The notes: generated by a model not told the origin, from the letters alone. A stretch of DNA of 64,000 nt from PNON01 sp964387025 (GCA_964387025.1 CAYLUZ010000009.1:62001-126000); one strand, 5' to 3'; numbered from the stretch's first letter, positions 17,315 to 26,643 are shown. Numbers and translations: made by a program.

Positions 17315-18256
17315 ATGGTTAGTTACAAAGTTTTACTTACAGACGGATTGGAAGAAAATGGACAATCGTTAATGCGGCAGTCCATTGAAGTAGATGATAA
17401 AAGTGGAATCAGCGCAGAAGATTTATTAAACATTGTTGGTAATTATGACGCATTAATTGTCCGCGGCCGCACAAAAGTGACCGCGGCAATTTTTAATGCG
17501 GGAAAGAAACTCAAAGTTGTTGGTCGAGCTGGGGTTGGTGTGGATAACATCGATTTACAGGCTGCGAAAGCTGCCGGTGTTACGGTTGTCAATTCCCCAA
17601 TGGCTACTACCGTAGCGGTTGCAGAACTTGCGATGAGTATGATGTTAGCGCTAGTGAGGGAAATTCCGAGAGCAGACCATTCCATGAAAGAGGGGAAATG
17701 GTTAAAGAAAGAATTTGAAGGCACTGAATTGAACGGAAAAGTACTTGGAATCATCGGTATGGGTCGGATTGGTGCAGCTGTGGGTTCAAGAGCAGCAGCA
17801 TTTGGAATGACCTTGGTTGGATATGATCCTCTTATTGAAGCCAAAGAGATCAAAGAGCGGGGAGCCGAGCCTGTTTCTTTAGCTGAATTATATAAACAAG
17901 CAGATATGATCACACTGCATATTCCACTCACACCAGAGTCAAAAAACATGATCAATTCGAGTAGTTTCGCACAAATGAAAAAAGGTGTTTATCTGGTTTG
18001 TGCGGCACGGGGTGGTGTGATCGAAGAAAATGCACTATTCGAAGCTTTAAATTCCGGCCAGGTGGCTGGTGCAGCCCTGGATGTGTTTTCTACTGAACCG
18101 CCCGGATTAACTGACCTGGTAAGCCATCCAAAGGTAATCGCTACACCTCATATTGGTGCCCAAACGATGGAAGCTCAAGGTAGAGCAGCTTATGATATAT
18201 CTACAGAAATCATCCGTGCATTAAATGGACAACCTCTTCGCTGGAAAGTGGCATAG
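17315..18256 (+). CDS. D-3-phosphoglycerate dehydrogenase-like 2-hydroxyacid dehydrogenase
   Basis: A 313-residue NAD-dependent D-2-hydroxyacid dehydrogenase. The substrate-domain motif VVGRAGVGVDNID, the NAD-binding GMGRIGAAVGSRAAAFGM, and the catalytic triad Arg (CAARGGVIEE), Glu (STEPP) and His (TPHIGAQT) are all present. The closest pattern is SerA, the first step of serine synthesis from 3-phosphoglycerate, but the C-terminal ASB and ACT regulatory domains are missing, as in short SerA forms. Its neighbour is a carboxypeptidase 12 bp downstream, so pathway context does not settle the substrate. A GGAGG site lies before the ATG. Confidence 0.8.
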   Translation: MVSYKVLLTDGLEENGQSLMRQSIEVDDKSGISAEDLLNIVGNYDALIVRGRTKVTAAIFNAGKKLKVVGRAGVGVDNIDLQAAKAAGVTVVNSPMATTVAVAELAMSMMLALVREIPRADHSMKEGKWLKKEFEGTELNGKVLGIIGMGRIGAAVGSRAAAFGMTLVGYDPLIEAKEIKERGAEPVSLAELYKQADMITLHIPLTPESKNMINSSSFAQMKKGVYLVCAARGGVIEENALFEALNSGQVAGAALDVFSTEPPGLTDLVSHPKVIATPHIGAQTMEAQGRAAYDISTEIIRALNGQPLRWKVA

Positions 18257-18268
18257 ATTAAGGATAAT

Positions 18269-19771
18269 ATGAATAAAAAGTTGAAGGAATTAAAAGATAT
18301 CCTGGCTGAAGTTGCTGATCTTGTCGGCGCACAGGCTGTGCTGAGTTGGGACCAACAAACTTATATGCCTGCAGGAGGTGCTGAAAGCCGGGGCGAACAG
18401 CTTTCAACCCTTGCCCGGATCACTCATGATAAATTTACATCTCCCCGGATTGGAGAATTATTGTATGACCTTAGCCGGACAGCTTCACTACAAGATCCCA
18501 ACTCGGATGACGCAAGGTTAGTTAAGGTGACCTCAAGGGAGTATGCAAAGCAAACCAAAATATCTTCTGAATGGGTGGCTGAATATGCACAGGCGACTGC
18601 AATGGCACAGGATGCTTGGGTGGCTGCAAGAACTGAATCCAACTTTGCCAAGTTCCAACCACACTTGGAGAAAGTTGTTGATCTGAAACGGAAATATGCG
18701 GAATTCTTTGCTCCTTATGATCATGTTTATGATCCACTCCTTGATGATTACGAACCCGGACTAAAAACGAAAGAAGTAAAGGATATTTTCTTAAGACTGA
18801 GGGAAGAGCAAGTGAAACTGATCAAAATGATCAGCCAAAAATCTCAAGTTGATGATTCATTCATCATGAAGGATTACAGCGAATCAAAACAATGGGATTT
18901 TGGAGTGGATGTCATCACTAGGTTTGGATATGATTGGCAAAATGGACGCCAGGATAAAGCTGCTCACCCATTTACAACAACATTCGGATATGGGGATATC
19001 AGGATAACTACTCGGTTCTTACTCAACAATGGTGTATCGTCATTGTTTTCCACGATGCACGAAGCAGGTCATGGAATGTATGAACAGGGAATTAGTGAAA
19101 AACTTAGGCGCTCAGTTTTGTTCACTGGTGCCTCTATGGCGATACATGAATCACAATCCCGGATGTTTGAAAACCTGGTTGGGAGATCACTTGAATTTTG
19201 GACATTTTTCTACCCCCGTTACCAGGCACTAATGTCAGAACATCTTGCTGATGTTCCACTTGAAAAATTCTATAAAGGGATCAATAAAGTTGAACCTACA
19301 TTAGTAAGGGTTGAAGCAGACGAGGCAACCTATAATTTGCATATTATGCTGCGTTTGGAATTAGAGATCGCATTAATGGAAGGTAAACTTGCTGTTAAAG
19401 ATCTACCTGATGCATGGAATACAAAGATGAAAGATTATCTGGGGATCACTCCTCCTAATGATGCAAAGGGAGTTTTACAGGATATTCATTGGTCCTCGGG
19501 ATATATTGGATATTTCCCAACCTATGCACTAGGCAACCTGGTTTCAGCACAATTATGGGAAAAGATCCTGGAAGATATTCCAGCGTTACCATCAAACATT
19601 CGATCCGGGGATTTTTCACAACTATTAGCCTGGTTGCGGGACAAAGTTCACCAACATGGTGCCAAATATGATCCACAGGAAATGGTACAGAAGATCACAG
19701 GTTCAAAGATCACTCCGGAACCATATCTAAGATACTTGAAAAAGAAGTATTCAGACATATATAACCTATAG
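18269..19771 (+). CDS. Metallocarboxypeptidase, M32 (Taq) family
   Basis: Removes C-terminal amino acids from peptides. 500 residues, the normal length for family M32. Zinc motif HEAGH in STMHEAGHGMYEQG near residue 265, with the third ligand Glu expected in the following IHESQSRMFENLVGRS segment, an M32 hallmark. The N-terminal VLSWDQQTYMPAGGAESRGEQLS segment is also highly typical. Cytoplasmic (no signal). It shares a transcript with the SerA-like gene. Its likely role is recycling peptides, perhaps including those brought in by the peptide importer at 3.9-9.8 kb (inference). Confidence 0.93.
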   Translation: MNKKLKELKDILAEVADLVGAQAVLSWDQQTYMPAGGAESRGEQLSTLARITHDKFTSPRIGELLYDLSRTASLQDPNSDDARLVKVTSREYAKQTKISSEWVAEYAQATAMAQDAWVAARTESNFAKFQPHLEKVVDLKRKYAEFFAPYDHVYDPLLDDYEPGLKTKEVKDIFLRLREEQVKLIKMISQKSQVDDSFIMKDYSESKQWDFGVDVITRFGYDWQNGRQDKAAHPFTTTFGYGDIRITTRFLLNNGVSSLFSTMHEAGHGMYEQGISEKLRRSVLFTGASMAIHESQSRMFENLVGRSLEFWTFFYPRYQALMSEHLADVPLEKFYKGINKVEPTLVRVEADEATYNLHIMLRLELEIALMEGKLAVKDLPDAWNTKMKDYLGITPPNDAKGVLQDIHWSSGYIGYFPTYALGNLVSAQLWEKILEDIPALPSNIRSGDFSQLLAWLRDKVHQHGAKYDPQEMVQKITGSKITPEPYLRYLKKKYSDIYNL

Positions 19772-19781
19772 TTAGCGGGTA

Positions 19782-19821
19782 CTCCGGGGATAGAATTGCA
19801 TGAATTGAATTCTCCCCGGAG
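19782..19821 (+). terminator. Hairpin after the M32 carboxypeptidase gene
   Basis: CTCCGGGGA (19782-19790) pairs perfectly with TCCCCGGAG (19813-19821), and AGAATT/AATTC extend the stem past a two-base bulge. No T-run follows, so termination strength is unclear. Confidence 0.5.
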
Positions 19822-19882
19822 ACTACGTCCAAATTTATAATCAGGCATAAAGATTGCATTACATCAACTGTGAGGACCAATT

Positions 19883-20248
19883 ATGCCAAAAATACTTTTT
19901 GTTGATGATGATCCTGTGACCCTTGAACTGATGGGTCAAGCTGCACGATTACTCGGCCATCAAGCAATTTTAGCAAGAACAGGTGCAGATGCGCTTGTAA
20001 AGGCTAGCGAACAAAATCCCGGAGTAATTTTTCTTGATTTGATGATGCCAGACATGGACGGTCTCCAGGTTCTTGGTCACCTCCGTAATCAAGAAAAAAC
20101 GAATTTGATCCCTGTTATCGTACTATCAGCTGGTGCCAGTTTGGATGATTCGATAGTCTGCCAGGCTGCAGGAGCTCAGGATTACTTGACAAAGCCAGTG
20201 CAATTACAAACATTGATGGATACGATTAAAAAATATACCTCTTCATAA
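19883..20248 (+). CDS. Single-domain response regulator (CheY-like receiver)
   Basis: 121 residues forming just a receiver domain. Acidic pocket DDD near residues 8-10, phospho-acceptor Asp in VIFLDLMMPDMDG (about 53), Thr/Ser switch in VIVLSAGA, and Lys in DYLTKPVQ. No output domain, so it must act by protein contact. No histidine kinase is in the window. The following lipoprotein gene starts 3 bp after the stop, so the two are probably co-transcribed. Confidence 0.9.
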   Translation: MPKILFVDDDPVTLELMGQAARLLGHQAILARTGADALVKASEQNPGVIFLDLMMPDMDGLQVLGHLRNQEKTNLIPVIVLSAGASLDDSIVCQAAGAQDYLTKPVQLQTLMDTIKKYTSS

Positions 20249-20251
20249 GCT

Positions 20252-21316
20252 ATGCTATTAAGAAAATTATTTATTAGCGAGCGAAGAGCCTATTTCGCGT
20301 TGATGTATATAATATTTTTCCTAATAGCTGCCTCATGTACAGATGCAAGTGATCAGAACAATAATAGTCCTATCCTCACTGAGATTGTTCAGGGCAGTCT
20401 AACCCCAATTCAATATAGTTTAATATCATCAACACAGGAAGCTGCTGTCATCCCAATTGCAAGCAGTATTCCAGAAATTACATTATCTGGTTTGGAAACC
20501 AGTCCGACTTCAACAATTGTAATTATTAATCAATCACCAACACCTTCCAAAACATATACACCTACTAAAATACCCTCGCGCACGAAAGCGCCCACAAAGA
20601 CAAGAGTTCCGACTCGAACACCTAAACCAACGGCTATACCTCCAACACCGGTCCCTCAGGATAATCCGGTGCGGATCTTCAATCCTGCATCCTATTCAAA
20701 AATTACCTCTCCATTCAACCTGCTGGTTGCCGTTATTCCAGGTTCAGGTGGAAATGTACACATGCAATTAACTGGTGAAAATAACAGGCTAATCCTGGAA
20801 AAATCCTGGATTTTTCATTATGCAAATGGAAGAAGGACGACAATTGATGAAGATTTTGATATTACGATCTCCGGGGTGGCAGAAGCTGGGCGGTTGTCAA
20901 TTTATACATTGGATGAGAACGGCAGGATAATGGCTCTTTCTTCTGAAGATATCCTATTACTATCCATTGGGGAAGGAGATCTTGCTGTAGCATTGGATTT
21001 ATTGGAGCCATTTCCCTTGCGCGCACCATATCCCGGTAATAGCATTCGTAATGGTATCGTTGAGATCAGAGGAATTACCCGGACTAGGACGGCTAGCACA
21101 ATTTATTTTGAACTTGTTGATCAAACCGGTAAAGTAGTTGGTTCTTATGTTTCACAAAACGCAATCCAACCTTCCCTGGAATACCAAACCCTTAATGTAG
21201 ATTTACCCTACAAGGTCAGTAAGGCAACCTGGGTTAGGTTGATCATGCACCAGGTGGATATCCGTAATGGAAAAGACGTTGCTGTCTCCAGCATTATTCT
21301 AAAACTATATCCATAA
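20252..21316 (+). CDS. Uncharacterised lipoprotein with Ser/Thr/Pro linker and beta-rich domain
   Basis: 354 residues. A signal peptide with lipobox LIAASC (about residue 30) is followed by a low-complexity linker rich in Thr, Pro and Lys (for example TKIPSRTKAPTKTRVPTRTP). A probable immunoglobulin-like domain starts at VRIFNPASYSKITSPFNLLV, with a second beta-rich domain near the C terminus (IVEIRGITRTRTAS...). It resembles envelope lipoproteins that display an Ig-like domain on a stalk. I do not recognise a named family. It follows the response-regulator gene directly. Confidence 0.6.
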   Translation: MLLRKLFISERRAYFALMYIIFFLIAASCTDASDQNNNSPILTEIVQGSLTPIQYSLISSTQEAAVIPIASSIPEITLSGLETSPTSTIVIINQSPTPSKTYTPTKIPSRTKAPTKTRVPTRTPKPTAIPPTPVPQDNPVRIFNPASYSKITSPFNLLVAVIPGSGGNVHMQLTGENNRLILEKSWIFHYANGRRTTIDEDFDITISGVAEAGRLSIYTLDENGRIMALSSEDILLLSIGEGDLAVALDLLEPFPLRAPYPGNSIRNGIVEIRGITRTRTASTIYFELVDQTGKVVGSYVSQNAIQPSLEYQTLNVDLPYKVSKATWVRLIMHQVDIRNGKDVAVSSIILKLYP

Positions 21317-21400
21317 ATTGTGATCACTATTGAAAATAAAAATACTATATTTGCTCAATATTAAGCAGACATTGAGAAATTGAATAATCAGATCGAAAAA

Positions 21401-21432
21401 TAAAAAAGAGATCGGAAAATTCCCCGATCTCT
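21401..21432 (-). terminator. Rho-independent terminator of the L,D-transpeptidase gene
   Basis: AGAGATCGG (21407-21415) pairs with CCGATCTCT (21424-21432). Read on the minus strand the stem is followed by TTTTTTA, the classic U-run, about 33 bp after the gene's stop. Confidence 0.85.
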
Positions 21433-21464
21433 ATGCTAGAGTAGTCAATCAAGCTGACCAGAAA

Positions 21465-22622
21465 TTACGCCCCGCCCTGAGAGTATTTTGTTGGATCTGT
21501 TGGTGTTTTCCCGGACGGATCCCAGACATAAACCCAATCACCAACATTTGCCCAATCATACAGCCAATGGGAATCCCCGGGGGATAGATTTACACATCCA
21601 TGACTTTGTGCATAGCCGAAAAGTGTACGCCAATACGCAGCATGCAAAGCACGGGCACCGTCAAAATACATCGTCCAGGGTACTTTTTCGAAAGAATAGT
21701 AATCGGACTTATCAGAAGTGAACGCCCCGGTCATGGTTTCAGTATCTTTTTTTACCTGAATCTGAAAGAGACCCGGCTTTGTAAAAAATGGATCGACTCC
21801 TGTGGCTATCATTGTCGCGTACACTAATTGGTTCTGATCATATACGGCAAGAGTTTGTTCCAATAAATTGACTTCAATCCAACGGTTGCCTATTACTCCT
21901 TGCGGAGGCGTAGTATTGATTTGGACAATACGGATGTACCTGCGTTCTAGCCATTCATTTACGCCTATCTGGAACCAACCTGTTTCATTGGCATTGGCTT
22001 TTGCGAATACTTGCACAAGGGAATTACGATAATAAGTCTTTCCTGTAGCAGGGTAATTAGTACCAGGTCCAGTACGGCTGTTTCCTATATCCACAAGCCA
22101 TCCGAATTCATTATCAGGTGTCCGGTAAAATGCCAGACCTCTGAAAAGAGTGTATTCTGCGGGGGAAGCCCTAAGCCATTCACCAGATTCGGCTAGTTGA
22201 ACGTAATGTCCACCATTCACATCTGCACTGCCGGTGTAAGCCACCCAACGAGTTGCTCCCGGTGGAAGGCTTCCGCTGGGACCATCATTAGCTACTGCAG
22301 CATCCAATGATGGAAAGGTATTCACAGGATTTTTAGGATTCACATTAAGTTTGGCAAATAAATATGGCATTTTAGTAATTTCTTCGTCAAGGGTATAGGC
22401 TGGTAAACCTTTGATCGGATAGGTTAATCCATTTTTTGCCCATTCATTCAACGTCTCTGATGGTCCATAAGCCATGCATTGCTGGTCCCCTGAATACACT
22501 CCCGGAAAACAGAGAGGTGCACCTGAATAAGGTTCCAATTGGGCAGGCGAATCAGCTTTTACGGGTTGTGGACACATGCAAAGTAACAAACCGATAAAAA
22601 ATACAAAAAATATCTTTTGCAT
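21465..22622 (-). CDS. Secreted L,D-transpeptidase (YkuD) with SH3-like domain
   Basis: 385 residues with an N-terminal signal peptide (FFVFFIGLLLCMCPQPVKA). A central segment (SRTGPGTNYPATGKTYYRNS...GWFQIGVNEWLE) looks like a bacterial SH3-type wall-binding domain. The YkuD catalytic domain follows: a start at RWIEVNLLEQTLAVYDQ and the active site H-x14-SHGCVN, with the nucleophilic Cys in HGCVN. It would form 3-3 peptidoglycan cross-links or attach proteins to the wall. Monocistronic, with its own terminator. Confidence 0.9.
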   Translation of the reverse strand: MQKIFFVFFIGLLLCMCPQPVKADSPAQLEPYSGAPLCFPGVYSGDQQCMAYGPSETLNEWAKNGLTYPIKGLPAYTLDEEITKMPYLFAKLNVNPKNPVNTFPSLDAAVANDGPSGSLPPGATRWVAYTGSADVNGGHYVQLAESGEWLRASPAEYTLFRGLAFYRTPDNEFGWLVDIGNSRTGPGTNYPATGKTYYRNSLVQVFAKANANETGWFQIGVNEWLERRYIRIVQINTTPPQGVIGNRWIEVNLLEQTLAVYDQNQLVYATMIATGVDPFFTKPGLFQIQVKKDTETMTGAFTSDKSDYYSFEKVPWTMYFDGARALHAAYWRTLFGYAQSHGCVNLSPGDSHWLYDWANVGDWVYVWDPSGKTPTDPTKYSQGGA

Positions 22623-22743
22623 ATTTTTTTCCTATCACATCAGCTTCTTTTACGCATTTACGCGCATCGTTCTATATTGTATCAAAAATTAATGCCATAA
22701 TTATAAGTTTGTTATAATCCTGAATGTTAAGTGCCGGATTAAC

Positions 22744-22772
22744 TTGACATTAAAGGGCCGCTAATCTACAAT
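22744..22772 (+). promoter_or_regulatory. Promoter of the roadblock-protein gene
   Basis: TTGACA at 22744-22749 (consensus) and TACAAT at 22767-22772, spaced 17 bp, about 45 bp before the TTG start at 22818. Confidence 0.7.
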
Positions 22773-22817
22773 TTTTATCAGTAGATCTATTGATGGTTTT
22801 CATTAAGGAGCGTTAAA

Positions 22818-23189
22818 TTGACAAAATCACGCACCCAACTTATGGCTGATCGGCTTCGAGAACTGCAGTCTTCCTCACCTGATATTGAGGGATCTGCCAT
22901 CGTCAGTGTGGATGGATTGACAATTGCTTCAAACCTTCCTGAAAATGTCGAGGAAGATAGGGTTTCTGCAATGGCTGCCTCCATGTTAGGATTAAGCGAA
23001 AAAATATCCCGTGAATTAGGCAGGGGACCTTTGAATCAGGTCTATATCAAGGGTGATGCTGGTTATGTGATCATTATGTCGATCGGGGAAGAAGCGGTCT
23101 TGACCGCTCTCGCTCGCGATCATGCCAAGCTAGGTTTGATATTCTTGGATATGCGACGTGCGGCGGAAGACCTATCCAAAATTATATAA
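22818..23189 (+). CDS. Roadblock/LC7-domain protein
   Basis: 123 residues, all one roadblock/LC7 domain (MglB-like): a helix, then DIEGSAIVSVDGLTIAS, SAMAASMLGLSEKISRELGRG and the strand YVIIMSIGEEAVLTAL. Such proteins often pair with small MglA-like GTPases as activators or scaffolds, but no GTPase gene is adjacent. The start is TTG with AAGGAG 7 bases upstream. It is followed 12 bp later by the glycosyltransferase gene, so the two probably share a transcript. Confidence 0.82.
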   Translation: MTKSRTQLMADRLRELQSSSPDIEGSAIVSVDGLTIASNLPENVEEDRVSAMAASMLGLSEKISRELGRGPLNQVYIKGDAGYVIIMSIGEEAVLTALARDHAKLGLIFLDMRRAAEDLSKII

Positions 23190-23201
23190 AATAGAGGAAT
23201 T

Positions 23202-23921
23202 TTGAAGTTGCTAGTAGTTATTCCAACATTTAATGAAGCGGAGAATATACAACCTATGCTCTCCGCTTTATTTTTGCTGCCAATTAAAGATCTACATATA
23301 TTAGTTGTGGACGATAATAGCCCGGACGGAACAGGTGAAATCGTCGAAAACCTTAAACATGAGCATCCTAATCAGGTAGAAATTCTGCATAGGACCGGTA
23401 AGCTAGGGCTTGGGACGGCATATATCACAGGTTTTCAATACGGGTTGGCTAATGGATACGATTATATTGGTCAAATGGATGCAGATTTTTCTCATCCGCC
23501 AGAAAAATTGGTTGAATTGTTTTCCTCGGTTCAGAATGGCGTTGACCTGGCAATTGGATCACGGTATATCGAGGGTGGTAGCCTCGATAATGATTGGCCG
23601 ATTTGGCGAAAATTCCTTTCTGGATTTGGGAATTTTTATGCCCGTTCCATACTCAATTTACCAGTTAAGGATGTGACCGGTGGTTTTCGAGTATGGAATA
23701 GAAAATTACTGGATAGAATGTCTCTGGATAAAATACGCTCGAATGGATATATCTTCCAAGTCGAAATGTTGTATGTTGCTTATAAGGTCGGATGCAATTT
23801 TGCGGAGGTACCATTCTATTTTGCTGACAGAAAAATAGGGAAGTCAAAAATGTCGTTTAAAATTCAGGCAGAAGCAGCGATTAATGTTTGGCGTTTACCT
23901 GGATATCATAAAGGTATTTAA
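23202..23921 (+). CDS. Polyprenol-phosphate mannosyltransferase-like GT2 glycosyltransferase
   Basis: 239 residues, a GT-A family 2 enzyme of the dolichol-phosphate mannose synthase (DPM1/Ppm) type. N terminus LLVVIPTFNEAENI, nucleotide-binding VVDDNSPDGTGEI, metal-binding DxD-like QMDADFSHPP, acceptor segment DVTGGFRVWNRKLL, and C-terminal ADRKIGKSKMS. It has no membrane helices, so it would work at the cytoplasmic face and transfer a hexose from a nucleotide sugar to polyprenyl phosphate for surface glycan or protein glycosylation. TTG start preceded by AGAGGAA. Confidence 0.85.
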   Translation: MKLLVVIPTFNEAENIQPMLSALFLLPIKDLHILVVDDNSPDGTGEIVENLKHEHPNQVEILHRTGKLGLGTAYITGFQYGLANGYDYIGQMDADFSHPPEKLVELFSSVQNGVDLAIGSRYIEGGSLDNDWPIWRKFLSGFGNFYARSILNLPVKDVTGGFRVWNRKLLDRMSLDKIRSNGYIFQVEMLYVAYKVGCNFAEVPFYFADRKIGKSKMSFKIQAEAAINVWRLPGYHKGI

Positions 23922-23941
23922 TTATTTCAATGGAGGATAAG

Positions 23942-24439
23942 ATGGGTAAAACACAAAAAGATCTTGAAGATGCATTTGCCGGGGAATCTCAGGCATCACG
24001 TAAATATTTTCACTTTGCAAAAAAAGCAGAACAAGAAGGATATACACAGGTAGCCAAGCTTTTTCGGGCAGCAGCAGCGGCTGAAACAGTTCATGCCGGA
24101 AATCATTTACGAGTATTAAATGGGATCAAAGATACCCGAAGTAATCTGCAGGAAGCAATGAAGGGTGAAAATTATGAAGTGACCACCATGTATCCCGAAT
24201 TTATAGCTGATGCTCAAGCTGAAGGGGATGCAAAAGCTGAGAGGTCTTTCTATTTGGCACGGGAAGTTGAGAAGACCCATGAACAATTGTACAAAAAAGC
24301 GTTGGAGATGCTGGATAAACCACAGGAAGACGTTCAGTATTATGTCTGTCCGGTTTGTGGGCATACTCATATAGGTACACCACCGGAGAAGTGTCCTGTT
24401 TGCGGTATACCAGGCAGCAAATTTGAAAAGGTAGATTAA
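23942..24439 (+). CDS. Rubrerythrin
   Basis: A di-iron peroxidase that protects anaerobes from hydrogen peroxide. The N-terminal four-helix ferritin-like domain has Glu ligands in LEDAFAGESQASRKY, AAAAAETVHAGNH and AEGDAKAERSFYLAREVEKTHEQLY. The C-terminal rubredoxin domain has two Cys pairs, YVCPVCGHTH and KCPVCGIPG. The frame opens at ATG 23930, but ATG 23942 is preferred because GGAGG sits 5 bases before it. The product has 165 residues. Confidence 0.93.
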   Translation: MGKTQKDLEDAFAGESQASRKYFHFAKKAEQEGYTQVAKLFRAAAAAETVHAGNHLRVLNGIKDTRSNLQEAMKGENYEVTTMYPEFIADAQAEGDAKAERSFYLAREVEKTHEQLYKKALEMLDKPQEDVQYYVCPVCGHTHIGTPPEKCPVCGIPGSKFEKVD

Positions 24440-24453
24440 CGCCTCCTCTTACA

Positions 24454-24493
24454 TGAAAAAGTATCCCGCATTGATTAGCGGGATACTTTTTCA
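24454..24493. terminator. Bidirectional terminator between rubrerythrin and rsmA
   Basis: TGAAAAAGTATCCCGC (24454-24469) and GCGGGATACTTTTTCA (24478-24493) form a perfect 16-bp stem. Its T-rich and A-rich flanks serve both convergent genes. Confidence 0.88.
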
Positions 24494-24514
24494 TTGAGTA
24501 GATGTATTTTTTAC

Positions 24515-25354
24515 TTACCAAACACCCACTATGGTTTTCCATTCATTCAGGCCCAATGTTTCAGCTCTGCGGCTAGGGTCGATTTTTGCAGCAGCAAGGT
24601 TATCTTCCACTTGCCTGGTTGTCATACCCAGTCCATGGGATAAACTATTCCGTAAGGTTTTTCGTTTTTGACCAAACCCGGCTTTGCAAAGTAAGAAAAA
24701 CTGATCGAGTTTACTGGTGGGTATGAAAGGTTCCGGGAAAAGATCGATACGAACGACTGCTGAATCAATTTTTGGGGGTGGATAAAATGCTCCAGCCGGA
24801 ATGCGCATGATCACCTGGGGTTTGCCATATACTTGCACACCCAATGCGAGGAGGTTCAGGTCGCCCGGTATGGCACAAATCCGTCGCGCAACCTCCAACT
24901 GGACTGTTAAAACAATTCGAGCTGGTTTAATTTGCCCTTCAAGCAAGTGCCTGATGACTGCAGAAGTAATATAATAGGGAATATTGGCTACAACCAGGTA
25001 ACCGTTTTGAAGACCTAAAATTCCAATATCCTGTTCAAGAATATCACCACATACCAGATTGATATTCGCATAGTCTTTAATAATTTCTGAAAGAACCGGG
25101 ATGATCTTTTTATCTATCTCCACTGCAGTGACTGACTTTGCAGAGAGTGCGAGATGACGAGTTAAGCTCCCCAAGCCAGGTCCAATTTCAAGTACTTCGT
25201 CATCTCCCGTCACTTCTGACAGAGTAACTATCTTATCCAGAATCCGGTCATCCGAAAGGAAGTTCTGACCAAGTCCCCGGGATGGTTTTATTTCAGCCTG
25301 ACGCAGGATGGCGGGTATATTTAAAGGGAGAAGTGGTGTTGAACCTTCGGACAT
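24515..25354 (-). CDS. rsmA: 16S rRNA dimethyladenosine transferase
   Basis: Dimethylates two adjacent adenines near the 3' end of 16S rRNA (m6,2A1518/A1519) using S-adenosylmethionine. The motifs are GQNFLSD at the N terminus, SAM-binding EIGPGLGSLT, acidic ALSAKSVTAVEID, and the catalytic NIPYYITS (NPPY-like) motif. The chosen start (25354) gives about 279 residues beginning MSEGSTPLLPL. The frame is open further upstream but would run into the G5/3D gene. It follows that gene by 2 bp. The order G5/3D protein then rsmA echoes yabE-(rnmV)-ksgA in Bacillus, minus rnmV. Confidence 0.92.
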   Translation of the reverse strand: MSEGSTPLLPLNIPAILRQAEIKPSRGLGQNFLSDDRILDKIVTLSEVTGDDEVLEIGPGLGSLTRHLALSAKSVTAVEIDKKIIPVLSEIIKDYANINLVCGDILEQDIGILGLQNGYLVVANIPYYITSAVIRHLLEGQIKPARIVLTVQLEVARRICAIPGDLNLLALGVQVYGKPQVIMRIPAGAFYPPPKIDSAVVRIDLFPEPFIPTSKLDQFFLLCKAGFGQKRKTLRNSLSHGLGMTTRQVEDNLAAAKIDPSRRAETLGLNEWKTIVGVW

Positions 25355-25356
25355 AA

Positions 25357-26553
25357 CTAGTTCAGCACGTATTGAATATTGGCTGGAATGGGTGCCAGGA
25401 AATAAACAGTTACCCATTGAGCCCAAGATTCATAGTCTTCATCACTATAACCGAGGTCTATCCATGGTGTACCAGGTATTCCTCCACCAGTATCTGCAAT
25501 AGTCGCAAACCCATAACCGGGTATATAGACCTGCTGCCCGCGCATGTTTACGAACCACCGGTAGACGACTGCCACGATACCTTTTGCTACTTTCGCCCCA
25601 GAAGCTGTTGCGGTAGAACAACCCGGTATACCTAAACGACAAGGTGAGTATGATGTGGCAAACAAGGATACTGACCGCCAGTATTCTATCGTTGTTCCAC
25701 CTATGTCCAATTGTTTCAGAGTGGCTTTAGTTCCATAGCTTAATATCTGGTTTATTGGCTGACGAATGATATTCCTGCTGATGGTTGTTCGACTATCTTC
25801 CACACCGTTTACAGTACGGATCCTTGTAAAATCAACTGCCAGACCATATTCACCTAGCTGTGTGACGATCTGTTGGTCTAGTTCGACGTTGGTGTCAGAC
25901 TGAGTCTGATATTCGAATGGAAGCACCTTCTGTTCTAGCTGGATTGTGTCTGACACTCGTTGGATTTGGATGGGTTCTGCCGGTTGAGATTGTTCTTCAG
26001 AGGGGATGGAATAATCCAAACCCATCAAGGGTTGCCTATTTATGGCTAATTGTTTGCCGATGCTATCAGGTAAAACCTCAGCTTTCATCCCGGACAAATT
26101 ATCATCAGGCTGCCATTTGCGATATTGGACCGTGTGGTAACGAACCAAGCTAAAGGGATCAGTCGCAGGCGATTGTTTGCCATCGACGGTTAATATATCC
26201 CCGGGAAAGAGTTTAACGCCATACTGATAGAGGAGGTTGGCAGGGTATTTTTCTGCGCTAAAGACTAAAATGCGCTGACCATCGATCCAAAGAGCGATCG
26301 TGGAGGTGTTTTTAACTTTAATCGGACGATTATCAAGTAATAATGATTGAAGTCCAGGAGAAACGATATCGCCAGAGTAAGCCGTGATTCCAGAAACTTG
26401 AAGAAGTGAATTCACAGTAAGAGCAGGGTGACGTACGGTGATAGTCGAATTATTTTCTATGATCGTTACCGGCTGATATAGATATAAACCGATCAAGATT
26501 AATCCTGAAATCGAAAACACAAGTGGGAGCATCCACCAGAATTTTATTTTCAT
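25357..26553 (-). CDS. YabE-like cell-wall protein with DUF348, G5 and 3D domains
   Basis: 398 residues. An N-terminal hydrophobic segment acts as signal or anchor. One or two DUF348-like ubiquitin-fold repeats follow (the TITVRHPALTVNSLLQVSG region), then a G5 domain (KVLPFEYQTQSDTNVELDQQ through SRNIIRQPINQILSYGT) and a C-terminal 3D domain. The 3D domain has Asp residues in ADTGGGIPGTPWIDLGYSDEDY and a CRLGIPGCST loop. 3D domains belong to the MltA/RpfB double-psi barrel group, which cut peptidoglycan glycan strands, and the G5 part adheres to the wall. Likely a lytic wall-remodelling enzyme. Confidence 0.85.
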   Translation of the reverse strand: MKIKFWWMLPLVFSISGLILIGLYLYQPVTIIENNSTITVRHPALTVNSLLQVSGITAYSGDIVSPGLQSLLLDNRPIKVKNTSTIALWIDGQRILVFSAEKYPANLLYQYGVKLFPGDILTVDGKQSPATDPFSLVRYHTVQYRKWQPDDNLSGMKAEVLPDSIGKQLAINRQPLMGLDYSIPSEEQSQPAEPIQIQRVSDTIQLEQKVLPFEYQTQSDTNVELDQQIVTQLGEYGLAVDFTRIRTVNGVEDSRTTISRNIIRQPINQILSYGTKATLKQLDIGGTTIEYWRSVSLFATSYSPCRLGIPGCSTATASGAKVAKGIVAVVYRWFVNMRGQQVYIPGYGFATIADTGGGIPGTPWIDLGYSDEDYESWAQWVTVYFLAPIPANIQYVLN

Positions 26554-26643
26554 TAATTACGATTGTATCAGATTTATTTGGTGAAATTTGTTGAATTGAG
26601 AACAGAAAAGGATTGCTAGTAAATCGAGCAACTGTGTTAAAAA

